Shown: positions 17,062-26,055, numbered from the stretch's first letter. The stretch is 64,000 bases of DNA from an uncultured Hyphomicrobium sp. (GCA_934555825.1 CAKTFJ010000007.1:1-64000), one strand, 5' to 3'. Numbers and translations are program-made. Notes: a model not told the origin generated them from the sequence alone.

Positions 17062-18363
17062 TTAAAGGGCGAGTTCGATCGCGGCGAGGATGTCGGCGGC
17101 GCGAGGCAGGTCGGAGCGGCCGAGGTCCTTGAGCGGGATGGACACCACGTTGTCGACGCGGATGATGCGTCCTGCATGGTCGATGCCCGGCGTTCCGATG
17201 GGGATGAACACCTTGGGCTGAGCCGCGAGCTTGATGCCGGGCGTGCCGAGCACAATGCTCGGGATCTTGGTGGCGGGCGGACCGAGGTCCGGTGAGAAGG
17301 ATGCGATCCAAAGCAGAAGGTCGCCTTCGCCGTCCTGGAGCATCCGCGGAATGGCATAGCGCGTGACGTCGTAGTCCGGCTTGCCGGAAGAGAACGAGAC
17401 GCGCAGCGGAAACCCGCTCTGCCACGACGACACCGCGGCGGCCGAGATCGCGCCCTCGTTGCCGCCAAGCGCAAGGCCGGCCGCGCGGCCTTCGATGTTC
17501 AGCTCTTTGACGAGGTCGGACACGGTGCTGACCACGAGGTCGGCATTCGGGAAAGCAAGGCTCGGCGGAGCCCACACGAACACAGGATATTCGGCAGTCT
17601 TGCAGCGCTCGGCGAGCGCGCGAATGTCGGCAGTCGCAACGCCCGCGACGGTGTCCTGTGTGGACGGCGTTCCGCGGATCTCGGCTGCAAGCGCGCTGAC
17701 GACATCGCTCACGTGGTCGAGATCGACGTTGAGCGTCAGCACCTCGCCGATCCGCGGGCCCGACACTGCCGACTGGTCGAGGTCCTTACCGATGAAGACG
17801 ACGGTGCGCTTCTTCGGCTGCTCGGTGATGAGCGACTGCTCGACGTTGACGATGCGCTCGAAGAAGCGCGGATGCAACTTCTGCACGTCCGTCGCGACGA
17901 TAATAAAGAGATCGGCGCGGTTGCGCGCTTCCGTCAGCGTGGACATGATCCAGCCGCGCGTCTGTAACACGCGGAAATTTCGATACTGGCCCTCGGAGAG
18001 CGCGTGGTCGACGACACCGCCGGACTTGTCGGCCAGCGCCATCACGGCGCGGATGCCGTCCACGTCCGTGCCGAGTCCGCCGTACAGCGGAAGCGACGAG
18101 GCGCGGACGAGTTCGGTCGCGGCGCGGATGGCCGTATCGAGATCGACATCCTTTCCGTCCACCTGGGGCCGGGCGCCGTCGACCGCGCGCTCGAAGCCCG
18201 CCACGGCCTTCTCACAGCCGTTCTTGGCCACCTTGATGCCGCTCTCGTCGCGCACGATTTCCAGGTCGTCGCAGACGAGACCGCAGAACGGGCAGGCGAC
18301 ATCCGTGATCGCGTTCGACTTGCGCGAGTCGCCCGCGCCTGTGGCTTGGGTCCAGTTCGTCAT
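17062..18363 (-). CDS. fhcB: Formyltransferase/hydrolase complex subunit B
   Basis: A 433-aa homologue of the archaeal formylmethanofuran dehydrogenase catalytic subunit. The bacterial FhcB is understood to be redox-inactive and structural because the pathway releases formate rather than CO2. This one still carries an N-terminal CPFCGLVCDDLEI ... NGCEKA cysteine set, resembling the archaeal [4Fe-4S] site. GGLGTDVDGIRAVMALAD and FIIVATDVQKLHPRFFER fit the family. The ATG at 18363 begins MTNWTQATGAG. It is first in the fhc operon, divergent from an MxaD-like gene. Confidence 0.93.
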   Translation of the reverse strand: MTNWTQATGAGDSRKSNAITDVACPFCGLVCDDLEIVRDESGIKVAKNGCEKAVAGFERAVDGARPQVDGKDVDLDTAIRAATELVRASSLPLYGGLGTDVDGIRAVMALADKSGGVVDHALSEGQYRNFRVLQTRGWIMSTLTEARNRADLFIIVATDVQKLHPRFFERIVNVEQSLITEQPKKRTVVFIGKDLDQSAVSGPRIGEVLTLNVDLDHVSDVVSALAAEIRGTPSTQDTVAGVATADIRALAERCKTAEYPVFVWAPPSLAFPNADLVVSTVSDLVKELNIEGRAAGLALGGNEGAISAAAVSSWQSGFPLRVSFSSGKPDYDVTRYAIPRMLQDGEGDLLLWIASFSPDLGPPATKIPSIVLGTPGIKLAAQPKVFIPIGTPGIDHAGRIIRVDNVVSIPLKDLGRSDLPRAADILAAIELAL

Positions 18364-18550
18364 GCGTTGGGTCTCGTGAGTTGATTTGGGGCGGCACCAA
18401 AGCATGGACTTAGGTCTAAAACAACATCCGATCATGCTGCGCCGCAGGGGCGGATGAGCGCATGGATTGCGCGTCGCTCGTCTCTTCCCTATTGTCCCTC
18501 GCCTGCTTGACATATGTCTAGTCGAGAACGGAATTCCTGGAGGATTGTTG

Positions 18551-19081
18551 ATGGTTAGGTTGCTTGCTTCGGCGCTTGCGCTCGTCGCCGTATTGCCGCT
18601 CGCGGCCGAGGCGCACGGCCCCACGCGCCAGAGGGTCGTCGAAAAGATCGAGATCAATGCACCCGCCGACAAGGTGTGGGCCGTAGTCGGCAATTTCCAG
18701 GACATGAGCTGGCACCCGGCGGTCGCCAAGACCGAAGGCGAGGGCGGCAATGCGGTGGACGCCACGCGGACGCTGACGCTGCAGAGCGGCGGGCAGATCC
18801 ACGAAAAGATCACGAAGTATGATGAGGCCGGAAAGGTCTTCAATTATGTGATCACTGAAGTCGATGTGAAGGTGCTCCCGGTCGAGAACTACTCGTCTCG
18901 GATCACCGTCACGGGCGACGGCGAGAAGTCCGAAGTCGAGTGGTGGGGTGCCTTCTATCGCGGCTTCTTGAACAACGACCCGCCGCCGGAGCTCTCGGAT
19001 GAAGCGGCTGTCAAAGCCATCACCGATGTTTACACGAACGGCCTTGCTGCCCTGAAGGAGAAGCTGGAAGGGGGCAACTGA
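18551..19081 (+). CDS. MxaD-like SRPBCC periplasmic protein
   Basis: A 176-aa exported START/SRPBCC-fold protein resembling MxaD, which assists electron transfer between methanol dehydrogenase and its cytochrome in methylotrophs. A signal peptide ends AAEA-HGPTRQ. KIEINAPADKVWAVVGNFQDMSWHPAV is the canonical SRPBCC start, and EVEWWGAFYRG and a C-terminal helix (AITDVYTNGLAALKEKL) follow. TGGAGGATTGTTG before the ATG is a clear ribosome site. It heads a four-gene plus-strand unit and is divergent from fhcB, linking it to methanol oxidation by context. Confidence 0.85.
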   Translation: MVRLLASALALVAVLPLAAEAHGPTRQRVVEKIEINAPADKVWAVVGNFQDMSWHPAVAKTEGEGGNAVDATRTLTLQSGGQIHEKITKYDEAGKVFNYVITEVDVKVLPVENYSSRITVTGDGEKSEVEWWGAFYRGFLNNDPPPELSDEAAVKAITDVYTNGLAALKEKLEGGN

Positions 19082-20082
19082 TGCGCTCCCCGGTTGGGCG
19101 CATCGCCCGGCGCGCGGCGGCCTCGCTGGCTTTTGTCGGCGCGGTCGGCATGCTCGCAGTCGCCCCTTGGTTTGGTGGCGAGGTTCGAGCGGCATCCGAA
19201 GGCGCGCGCGAAGCGTTTGTGACCAATCAGGGCGGCGATTCTCTCTCCATCGTCGATTTGGCAACGCGGAAGTCGGTGGCGGAAATCGCCATCGGCGGTA
19301 AGCCTGCGGGTGTCGCGATGGCACCCGGCGGCCGCATCGCCTACGTCACCGCGCCGGAGGGCAAGGAGGTGGTCGTCGTGGACGCTGAAGCGCGCGCCGT
19401 CACCTCCCGCATTGCCGTCGGCAAGGGGCCGGTCGGCATCGCTGTGCATCCGGACGGCAGCCGCATCTACGTTGCGGATTGGTACGAGCATAAGCTCTAC
19501 GCGGTCGATCCCACGACCGGCACGGTCACCGGCAGCGTGGATGTGGGTCTATCTCCGTCCGGCGTGGCCGTCACACCCGACGGCAAGCTGATCGTGACCG
19601 CCGACCGCGATAGCGATGAAGTCTCGCTGATCGATACGGAAACGTTGACGCGAAAGGTTCATTTCGCCGTCGGCGCGCGTCCCTTTGGCGTCACCATCGA
19701 TGCGGAAGGCCGGCGCGCCTACACGGCCAACGTCCAGAGTGACGATGTAAGCGTGATCGACATCGCATCAGGAAGCGTCGTCGCGACCGTTAAGGTCGGC
19801 AGCCGGCCGTATGCCGTCGCGCTGTCCGGCGGGCGGGGTTACGTGACGGATCAGTACGCGGGGACTGTCTCCGTCTTCGACCTCGACACCCTTAAGGTCG
19901 TTGGGACGGTGTCTGTCGGAGAGTTCCCCGAAGGCATCGAGGCCGATCCGTCTGGCGATGCCGTGTACGTGGCCTGTTGGGAGTCCAACACGCTCGAGCG
20001 GATCGATACGAAGACGCTCGAAGTGACGGACCGCATTCCTGTCGGAGAAGGCCCGCGCGCCTTTGGTGCATTTCTTCGCTAG
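19081..20082 (+). CDS. YVTN-type beta-propeller periplasmic protein
   Basis: A 333-aa exported protein made of seven or so YncE-like propeller blades (repeats such as GDSLSIVDLATRKSVAEIAIGGKPAGVAM and SDDVSVIDIASGSVVATVKVGSRPYAVAL). A signal region covers about 1-38. Proteins of this type often sit in PQQ-dehydrogenase loci as scaffolds or binding proteins; no catalytic site is visible. The start overlaps the MxaD-like stop (TGATG), so the two are translationally coupled. A related propeller gene lies at 31181-32167 in the ABC cluster. Confidence 0.85.
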   Translation: MRSPVGRIARRAAASLAFVGAVGMLAVAPWFGGEVRAASEGAREAFVTNQGGDSLSIVDLATRKSVAEIAIGGKPAGVAMAPGGRIAYVTAPEGKEVVVVDAEARAVTSRIAVGKGPVGIAVHPDGSRIYVADWYEHKLYAVDPTTGTVTGSVDVGLSPSGVAVTPDGKLIVTADRDSDEVSLIDTETLTRKVHFAVGARPFGVTIDAEGRRAYTANVQSDDVSVIDIASGSVVATVKVGSRPYAVALSGGRGYVTDQYAGTVSVFDLDTLKVVGTVSVGEFPEGIEADPSGDAVYVACWESNTLERIDTKTLEVTDRIPVGEGPRAFGAFLR

Positions 20083-20276
20083 CCAGCAGGCTCGGACAGC
20101 GAATTGTTGCGCCGCAGCATGAAATTTCGCCGCGCGATCTGCGTTTTTGTCAGGCCGCGGCGCTGCCGGCCTTTCCCAGAATTCATGTTGGACGTGTTGC
20201 CGAAACAGACCTTCGCAAGTTAGAAGAATTCCCAAGAAGGCCCAGGATTGGTGCCCAACTTGGAGGAAATGCAACG

Positions 20277-20960
20277 ATGTCACACTTTGCACGGGCTCTC
20301 GCTGCCGTGTGTTTGGCGCTGGCGCCCGTCGCGGCGATCGCGGCCGGGGATCCGAGGGTCGTGGAACTGCTGTTCGAGACGCGCCATCTCGATTTGATCG
20401 ACAAGGGGTCCGGCGTCACCTACCGCTTCGAAAAGAAGGGGTCGGACGAGCGTTTGGTGGGTAAGAATCTCACCGACGAATTGCGCCTCAACGTATCGAG
20501 CGTGAACGGCAAGGGTGAGCGGGACGTCGTATTCCACGTCTTCACCGGCGATCAGGCCCGCGACCCGCAGAACTGGCCTGACCTCACGATCAATCCTCTG
20601 TTCGTCTGGTACCTCGACCGCGCCGTGACGAACTTCCGTTACCTGGCTGGCGGCGACAACCGCTACCTCAAACGCAAATTCCAGATGGCCTTGCGCGACT
20701 CCGCCAAAATCCAGGACATCAAGTACGAGTTCAACGGCAAGACGATCGACGCCCAGAAGGTCACGATCCGCCCCTATGCCGATGACTTCCGCAACAAAGA
20801 CAAGATGCAGGGCTTCGAGAACACGGAGTTCACCGTTGTGGTGAGCAAGGAGGTGCCCGGGTTCTTCGTCGATCTCACGTCGAACTTCGTGAGCACGCAA
20901 GCCGCGGCCCCGAGCATCGAAGAGAAGATCACTCTTGTGGGCATGGGAGAGGTCAAATGA
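20277..20960 (+). CDS. Exported protein of unknown function (227 aa), XoxF-associated unit
   Basis: I do not recognise a family. A signal peptide (MSHFARALAAVCLALAPVAAIAA) precedes a soluble domain with regions such as ELLFETRHLDLIDKGSGVTYRFEKKG and NPLFVWYLDRAVTNFRYLAGGDNRYLKRKF; it reads as a mostly beta protein with no cysteine. The ATG has GGAGGAAATG upstream. The last four bases overlap the next gene (ATGA). It is in a unit with the MxaD-like and propeller genes next to the methanol oxidation genes, so a periplasmic helper role is plausible but unproven. Confidence 0.75.
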   Translation: MSHFARALAAVCLALAPVAAIAAGDPRVVELLFETRHLDLIDKGSGVTYRFEKKGSDERLVGKNLTDELRLNVSSVNGKGERDVVFHVFTGDQARDPQNWPDLTINPLFVWYLDRAVTNFRYLAGGDNRYLKRKFQMALRDSAKIQDIKYEFNGKTIDAQKVTIRPYADDFRNKDKMQGFENTEFTVVVSKEVPGFFVDLTSNFVSTQAAAPSIEEKITLVGMGEVK

Positions 20961-21352
20961 CGATGAAGCGCTTTGCGTACGCACTGGTGGCCGCCTCCGC
21001 TGTCATGATCGCAGCGGGTTCTTCAGCCATAGGCGACGATTGTCCGGAAAAGGACACCAAGCTGAAGCTTCCCGACATCTCGAACGACTATCCGACCAAC
21101 GTGCGCGCCGACTACGTCTATGGCTGCATGCTGGTCAACGGCATGACGCGCGACGTCGTCGACCGCTGCTCGTGCTCGATTGACGTGATCGCTTCCGTGC
21201 TGCCCTATGAGCAATACGAGGAGGCCGAAACCATTCTTTCGGTGCGACAGCGCGGCGGCGAGAGTGTTGCGTACATGTATGGGCCGATGTTCGTCGAGAA
21301 GGTCAACAATCTGAAGCGCGCGCAGGTCGAAGGCGAGGTTCGCTGCTTCTAA
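20957..21352 (+). CDS. Small exported protein of unknown function (131 aa), XoxF-associated unit
   Basis: An unrecognised exported protein with a signal peptide (about 1-26) and six mature cysteines (DDCPEK, YGCMLV, DRCSCSID, VRCF). The segment YVYGCMLVNGMTRDVVDRCSCSIDVIASVLPYEQYEEAETI looks helical and disulfide-linked. It overlaps the preceding gene by four bases and is followed by a strong bidirectional terminator, making it the last gene of the unit. Its function is unknown; the periplasmic location and neighbours suggest a role with the quinoprotein system. Confidence 0.72.
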   Translation: MTMKRFAYALVAASAVMIAAGSSAIGDDCPEKDTKLKLPDISNDYPTNVRADYVYGCMLVNGMTRDVVDRCSCSIDVIASVLPYEQYEEAETILSVRQRGGESVAYMYGPMFVEKVNNLKRAQVEGEVRCF

Positions 21353-21377
21353 GCGTGCGTATGAACGTCGAATATCG

Positions 21378-21407
21378 AAAAAGGGCGCCGCGAACGGCGC
21401 CCTTTTT
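21378..21407. terminator. Bidirectional rho-independent terminator
   Basis: AAAAAGGGCGCCG, a CGAA loop and CGGCGCCCTTTTT form a long GC stem with A and T runs on both sides. It separates the plus-strand unit ending at 21352 from the minus-strand SoxYZ-like gene ending at 21441. Confidence 0.93.
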
Positions 21408-21440
21408 GTTTGGGGATCTTGGTATCGAGCGCGACGCGTC

Positions 21441-22283
21441 TCACGAGCCCTTGGGTTCTGCCCGGCCTGTGAATGTCCGCCCGTCTGTATCCTCGGCGGT
21501 GACTTCGATGGTGTCGTCCGTTCCGCTCGCATACGTGAAGCGGATGTTCGGATCTTCCGAGAGCGAGATACCGCCTTCGACACGGAACACGCGCTCGCCC
21601 CCGCGCGTGACGTCGATGCTGCGCAGGAACTTCGCCGGAATGTAATAGCCGGTCACCTGGTTGAGCTGCAGGCCCGAATACTGCGGATGGCGGATCATGA
21701 CCTGCCCCATGCGCTGACCAGCCGCTGCCGTTGTCGCTTCGCCGGCGAGATGGCGGATCTGCATCCGCCCAGCATCCGCAAGAGCCGCGTCTGTATCCTT
21801 GAGCGCCGGTGCCGAGCACCCGCCCGCCGCCTTCACGAACTTCGTCGCCATCAGCAGGCGGCCGTCATCCGTTTCTACGATCGCCCGCACGTTGGAATAC
21901 ATGTCGACGCGGACGCGCGTTTCGATCACGCGCTCGCCCGATCCCGCCGCCGGCCCGAACGTGAAATCGCCCACGACGGGCGCTGGGTTCTGGTCGATGA
22001 CGAGCGTGAGCTTGTTAACGTGATCGGCCATATGCGCGGGGATGCGCACCGTGAGCGGCACGAGGGCCGCGTCGTCCGCGCGGTAGGGCGCTTCCAGCGT
22101 CACGGCCGAGGTGTCCTCCACCACCGTCCGAGCGCCGAAAATGTCTTTTTCGAGTGCCGGCCAGATGTCTTCGTCCGTTGCTGATGCGCTATGGAACGCA
22201 CTGGAGGCGATCAGCGCTGAGACCGCCAGCATCGCGAGATGCGGCAAGCGGAGCAGGCTCTTCTTCTGCGGGCCCTGAGTCAT
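21441..22283 (-). CDS. Quinoprotein dehydrogenase-associated SoxYZ-like carrier
   Basis: A 280-aa exported protein that joins SoxY-like and SoxZ-like halves, the family found beside PQQ dehydrogenases and a metallohydrolase. In the Sox system SoxYZ carries sulfur intermediates on a C-terminal Cys of SoxY; here the SoxY part ends with AAGGCSAPALKD, which holds the equivalent Cys. The SoxZ part (RHPQYSGLQLNQVTGYYIPAKFLRSIDVTRGGERVF) follows. A signal peptide runs to about residue 36 (SASA). CTGGAGGACGCA precedes the ATG at 22283. It lies just downstream of the metallohydrolase gene, both divergent from xoxF. The cargo is unknown. Confidence 0.88.
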   Translation of the reverse strand: MTQGPQKKSLLRLPHLAMLAVSALIASSAFHSASATDEDIWPALEKDIFGARTVVEDTSAVTLEAPYRADDAALVPLTVRIPAHMADHVNKLTLVIDQNPAPVVGDFTFGPAAGSGERVIETRVRVDMYSNVRAIVETDDGRLLMATKFVKAAGGCSAPALKDTDAALADAGRMQIRHLAGEATTAAAGQRMGQVMIRHPQYSGLQLNQVTGYYIPAKFLRSIDVTRGGERVFRVEGGISLSEDPNIRFTYASGTDDTIEVTAEDTDGRTFTGRAEPKGS

Positions 22284-22327
22284 TGCGTCCTCCAGTCCGG
22301 CGCGCTCTGGCGCCGCGTCCGATGGGA

Positions 22328-23374
22328 TTACTCCCATTCAAGTTCGGCAAACGCAGCCGAGACATTTCTCCCATGATACGCGTCAAAAAGTTCCCACGCA
22401 TCCTTTTCCGATAGGCCGACACTCTGGGTGGCCTCCGACAGCGTGCGGTTGTCGGCAATCATCTTGCGGACCTCGTCGGCGATCACCTGCAGATAATGGC
22501 GAATTGGCTTCGACGCGTCCGGCCACCCCATGGACGAGGGGCCGTGACCGGGCACGACGCGGTCCGCGGGCTCGGCGGCGAGCGTGTCGAGCACGGCCAT
22601 CCAGCCCAGGATCGAACCGTCGATCGTCGGGATGTGCTCGGCGAACACGAGGTCGCCGAGAAACACGGTGCCCGTCTGGCTGTCGCGCACCGTCAGATCG
22701 TTATCCGTGTGCGCGGTGGGGTGTGGCGTCAGCGCGATCTCGCGGCCGCCCAGATCGAGCGTCGTCGGGGCTTCGATGAGCTGAGTCGGAATAACGACTT
22801 TTGTCCCCGCGAAGGCCTCCGGCCCGAGATCCTGCTCGTAGACGGCGAGATAGCGGTCGGCACGGGACGCGAGCCCGCGCGCGATCTTGTGGTGCCCGAC
22901 GAAGGTTGTGCCGTCGGCTTCGAATGCTGCGTTCCCCAGCACATGGTCCGGGTGCATGTGCGTGTTGATCACGTAGCGGATCGGAAGGTCGGTCACCGCC
23001 CGCACGGCCTCGTGAAGCCGCGCGCCCACTTTGGCGCTGCCTCCGGTATCGATCACCGCCACCGCCTCGCGGCCGACGATGAACCCCATGTTCGCATGGT
23101 CGCCCGCGTTGTCCCGCGTGGCGACTGCAACCTCTCCCCGGTGTGCGAAGACGTCGGGTGCGATCTGATCGACGAACGGATGGGGGCTCGGGCGCGCTGC
23201 CGAATCCGCCCGGCCAGGGCGCAAGCCGGCTGGAAGGAGCAGGAGCGCCGAAAGCGAAGATGCAGCCGTGAGCAGCGCGCGCCGGTCCATCCTTCCGAGC
23301 GGGAACGCATGGGAGCGGCGCGGCGGAACGTCGTTAAGGGATGGATATGTGAAGGGGGGCCGGTTTCGGGTCAC
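22328..23374 (-). CDS. Quinoprotein relay-type zinc metallohydrolase (MBL fold)
   Basis: A 348-aa exported metallo-beta-lactamase-fold protein related to SoxH, of the type paired with SoxYZ-like carriers near PQQ dehydrogenases. Metal motifs are NTHMHPDHVLGN (about 158-169), PTAHTDNDL, FLGDLVF and PGHGPSS. A twin-arginine-like signal (DRRALLTAASSLSALLLLP) is present. The GTG at 23374 has GGAGG eight bases upstream; the ATG at 23290 is an alternative with no usable spacing. It is the first gene of a two-gene unit with the SoxYZ-like carrier, divergent from xoxF. The substrate is unknown. Confidence 0.88.
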   Translation of the reverse strand: MTRNRPPFTYPSLNDVPPRRSHAFPLGRMDRRALLTAASSLSALLLLPAGLRPGRADSAARPSPHPFVDQIAPDVFAHRGEVAVATRDNAGDHANMGFIVGREAVAVIDTGGSAKVGARLHEAVRAVTDLPIRYVINTHMHPDHVLGNAAFEADGTTFVGHHKIARGLASRADRYLAVYEQDLGPEAFAGTKVVIPTQLIEAPTTLDLGGREIALTPHPTAHTDNDLTVRDSQTGTVFLGDLVFAEHIPTIDGSILGWMAVLDTLAAEPADRVVPGHGPSSMGWPDASKPIRHYLQVIADEVRKMIADNRTLSEATQSVGLSEKDAWELFDAYHGRNVSAAFAELEWE

Positions 23375-23646
23375 GCAGTGCGCCTCCGATGCTCTGAGAA
23401 GGTCCTTGATCGACGGTAGCCGCCCTGGATGACGGGGCGCCCAACAACGAGAGGTATCGAGATGGCCCCTACGCTTCAATGAGCGCTTTGGGAGAAGACT
23501 CGAACTGGCGGGACAAACTTCCGTCCAGGCACGTCAAAACTAGGGATAAATTCCCATTATTTCAGGAAGAAACACGTAAGCAGAGGCTGGGAAAAGCGGA
23601 AAAAATGACCGCATTAAATTTTTGAGGGGCAAAAATTATCTCCATA

Positions 23647-23661
23647 TGACATTGAATGTCA
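23647..23661. promoter_or_regulatory. Perfect inverted repeat TGACATT-G-AATGTCA, candidate operator
   Basis: Seven-base perfect arms with a one-base centre lie about 350 bases before xoxF and 270 bases before the metallohydrolase start. Such short symmetrical sites are typical of dimeric regulators. Which regulator binds is unknown. Confidence 0.45.
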
Positions 23662-23813
23662 ACAGGGCGAGAGGCCACCTTGTCATGGGAAAAATTAGAC
23701 GTGCAGCGCACCATTTCATCCTGCGGCGCAAAAACTCCAATGATCCCTATTGTAAAAAGGGTCAGGGCCATTGTCCTATTGGTGTGGCAAGAAAATTCGC
23801 TTCACGGATTGCC

Positions 23814-23841
23814 TTGCGGACCTCACGAGAAAGTGTCTAAA
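23814..23841 (+). promoter_or_regulatory. Candidate xoxF promoter
   Basis: TTGCGG and TCTAAA are 16 bases apart, about 170 bases before the xoxF ATG. This is a weak consensus match and the only support is position. Confidence 0.25.
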
Positions 23842-24009
23842 AGGGACCACGGTAGCGATGGCTTCAGGAGGGTCCTTCAGTGCGGGAACTCCAATCGTAA
23901 GCCAACGGAAAGACACGGGAAATAATCCCGGGAAACCGTAGCTGGGCTGTGACACGCTGTCGTTCGCTGCCGCTTGCAAGCGTGGCAAGAACTTTAAGGA
24001 GGAAGCGCG

Positions 24010-25836
24010 ATGCGCAGAAGTGCACTCGCATACGGGCTGCTCGCCTCAGTCGCTCTGACTTCGCCGGTGATGGCGAATGAGGACGTGAAGAAGGCGACCG
24101 CGGACCCCAACAACTGGGCTATGCAGTCCGGTAACTACAACAACTGGCGTTATTCCGAGCTCGACGAGATCAACAAGTCGAACGTCAAGGACCTCCGGGT
24201 TGCTTGGCAGTTCTCGACCGGCGTTCTGCGCGGTCACGAGGGCTCGCCGATCGTGATCGGCGATCGCATGTACCTGCACACGCCGTTCCCGAACAACATC
24301 TTCGCGCTCGACATCTCCGACCCTGTCGGTCCGAAGATCCTCTGGAAGTACTCTCCGAAGCAGGATCCGTCGGTCATCCCCGTGATGTGCTGCGACACGG
24401 TCAACCGTGGCGGCGTGAACATCGCTGGCGACACGCTGGTCTTCGGTCAGGCTGACACGACGCTCGTCGCTCTCGAAGTCGCGACCGGCAAGGAGAAGTG
24501 GAAGGCTGTCAACGGCGATCCCAAGAAGGGTGAGACCCACACGGGCTTCACGCTTGTCGTCGGTGATAAGGTCATCATGGGCACCTCGGGCGCCGAGTTC
24601 GGCGTGCGCTGCCACGTGACCGCCTACAACCTGGCTGACGGTTCGCGCGCTTGGCGCGCCTACTCGATGGGCCCGGATGAGGACATCCTGGTCGACCCGG
24701 AGAAGACCCTGTCGCTCGGCAAGCCGGTCGGCAAGGACTCTTCGCTCAAGACCTGGACCGGCGACCAGTGGAAGATCGGTGGCGGCTCGACCTGGGGCTA
24801 CGCCTCGTACGATCCGGATGCCAACCTCTTCTACTACGGCACGGGCAACCCCTCGACGTGGAACCCGGCTCAGCGCGCTGGACCTGACGGTAAGCAGATC
24901 GACCAGAAGTGGTCGATGACCATCTTCGCTCGTAACCCCGACACGGGCGTTGCAGCGTGGGCTTACCAGATGACCCCGTTCGACGAGTGGGACTACGACG
25001 GCATCAACGAGAACCCTCTCGTTGACCTCAAGATCGGTGGCGAGGAGCGCAAGGTTCTGGTTCACTTCGATCGTAACGGCTTCGCCTACACGATCGATCG
25101 TCTCAACGGTGAAGTGCTCGTCGCTCAGCCGTACGACGAAGACCTGAACTGGGCCACGCACGTCGACCTCGACAAGGACAGCCCGACCTACGGTCGTCCG
25201 ATCGTCGTCGCTTCGAAGTCCACGTTCCTCAACGGTCCGGACGTCAACACGAAGAACGTCTGCCCGGCGGCCCTTGGCTTCAAGGACCAGCAGCCGGTGG
25301 CCTACTCGCCGCTGACGGGTCTGTTCTACGTGCCGGTCAACAACGTTTGCATGGACTACGAGCCGTTCCAGGTTTCTTACACGCCTGGTCAGCCCTACGT
25401 CGGTGCGACGCTGTCGATGTTCCCGCCTGAGGGCAAGACGAACACCGGTCACTTCACCATCTGGGACGCTGCTGAAGGCAAGATCGTGCATCAGCATGAC
25501 GAGCCGTTCTCTGTCTGGTCGGGTGTTCTCACCACGGCTGGTGGGCTTGCCTTCCACGGCACGCTCGACGGCTACTTCAAGGCTCGTGACCAGGAAGGTG
25601 GCGCTGAGCTCTACAAGCACCGTCTGCCTTCGGGCTCGATCGGCAACGCTTTCACCTACGCTCAGGGTGGCAAGCAGTACGTTGGCATCTTCTCGGGCGT
25701 TGGTGGCTGGGCCGGCATCGGTCTCGCAGCTGGCCTCGACAAGCCGACGGACGGCCTCGGTGCAGTCGGCAACTACGCTGGCCTGAAGAGCTACACCGAC
25801 CTCGGTGGCACGCTCACGATCTATGCGCTGCCCTAG
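24010..25836 (+). CDS. xoxF: Lanthanide-dependent methanol dehydrogenase XoxF
   Basis: A 608-aa PQQ propeller enzyme that oxidises methanol in the periplasm and passes electrons to XoxG. The signal peptide covers about 1-22. The vicinal disulfide Cys127-Cys128 (MCCDTVNRG) stacks on PQQ in this family. WDYDGINEN holds Asp328 (catalytic) and Asp330; Asp330 is the residue that marks lanthanide-binding XoxF, where calcium-type MxaF lacks it. Codons are strongly biased (many GCT, GGT, CGT, CTC), unlike neighbouring genes, which suggests very high expression. A terminator lies between it and xoxG. Its ribosome site is AAGGAGGAAG. Confidence 0.97.
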   Translation: MRRSALAYGLLASVALTSPVMANEDVKKATADPNNWAMQSGNYNNWRYSELDEINKSNVKDLRVAWQFSTGVLRGHEGSPIVIGDRMYLHTPFPNNIFALDISDPVGPKILWKYSPKQDPSVIPVMCCDTVNRGGVNIAGDTLVFGQADTTLVALEVATGKEKWKAVNGDPKKGETHTGFTLVVGDKVIMGTSGAEFGVRCHVTAYNLADGSRAWRAYSMGPDEDILVDPEKTLSLGKPVGKDSSLKTWTGDQWKIGGGSTWGYASYDPDANLFYYGTGNPSTWNPAQRAGPDGKQIDQKWSMTIFARNPDTGVAAWAYQMTPFDEWDYDGINENPLVDLKIGGEERKVLVHFDRNGFAYTIDRLNGEVLVAQPYDEDLNWATHVDLDKDSPTYGRPIVVASKSTFLNGPDVNTKNVCPAALGFKDQQPVAYSPLTGLFYVPVNNVCMDYEPFQVSYTPGQPYVGATLSMFPPEGKTNTGHFTIWDAAEGKIVHQHDEPFSVWSGVLTTAGGLAFHGTLDGYFKARDQEGGAELYKHRLPSGSIGNAFTYAQGGKQYVGIFSGVGGWAGIGLAAGLDKPTDGLGAVGNYAGLKSYTDLGGTLTIYALP

Positions 25837-25858
25837 TTTGGCTCGCTAAGAAAACGGA

Positions 25859-25888
25859 CCGGCGCGGGGCAACCCGCGCCGGTTTGTT
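25859..25888 (+). terminator. Terminator between xoxF and xoxG
   Basis: CCGGCGCGGG and CCCGCGCCGG form a perfect 10-bp stem with a GCAA loop, followed by TTTGTT. It would end most xoxF transcripts and leave xoxGJ at lower expression, or xoxG may have its own promoter in the 167 bases that follow. Confidence 0.88.
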
Positions 25889-26055
25889 GCTGGAAAGTAA
25901 TCCTCAAGACGACTTGTCGCAGCGGGCGGACGTCACCAAGTCGTGAAGAAGGTTCGAACGCAAATGCACCGTATTGTGAAGGCCCGAGAGCAGCTTCGGC
26001 GTTATAACGATCCGAACTGAAGCTGATCGGAGCTTCAACGTAACAGGGGACGCGC

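Larger units (their letters stand above)
23375..24009. other. Long AT-richer intergenic region between the metallohydrolase gene and xoxF
   Basis: This 635-base gap has no credible gene. It is clearly richer in A and T than the neighbouring DNA, notably 23540-23780. It must contain the promoters of both divergent units. It includes an inverted repeat at 23647-23661 and a possible xoxF promoter at 23814-23841. The xoxF ribosome site (AAGGAGGAAGCGCG) ends it. Confidence 0.7.

Noticed and set aside
15403..17295. 630-codon frame antisense to fhcA
   Set aside because: No domain and a skewed composition; the opposite strand encodes a full FhcA.
23622..23840. 72-codon ORF in the xoxF control region
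   Set aside because: No ribosome site or known motif, and it crosses the inverted repeat; more likely untranslated DNA.
24046..25620. 524-codon frame antisense to xoxF
   Set aside because: An effect of the biased codons of xoxF; no family features or ribosome site.
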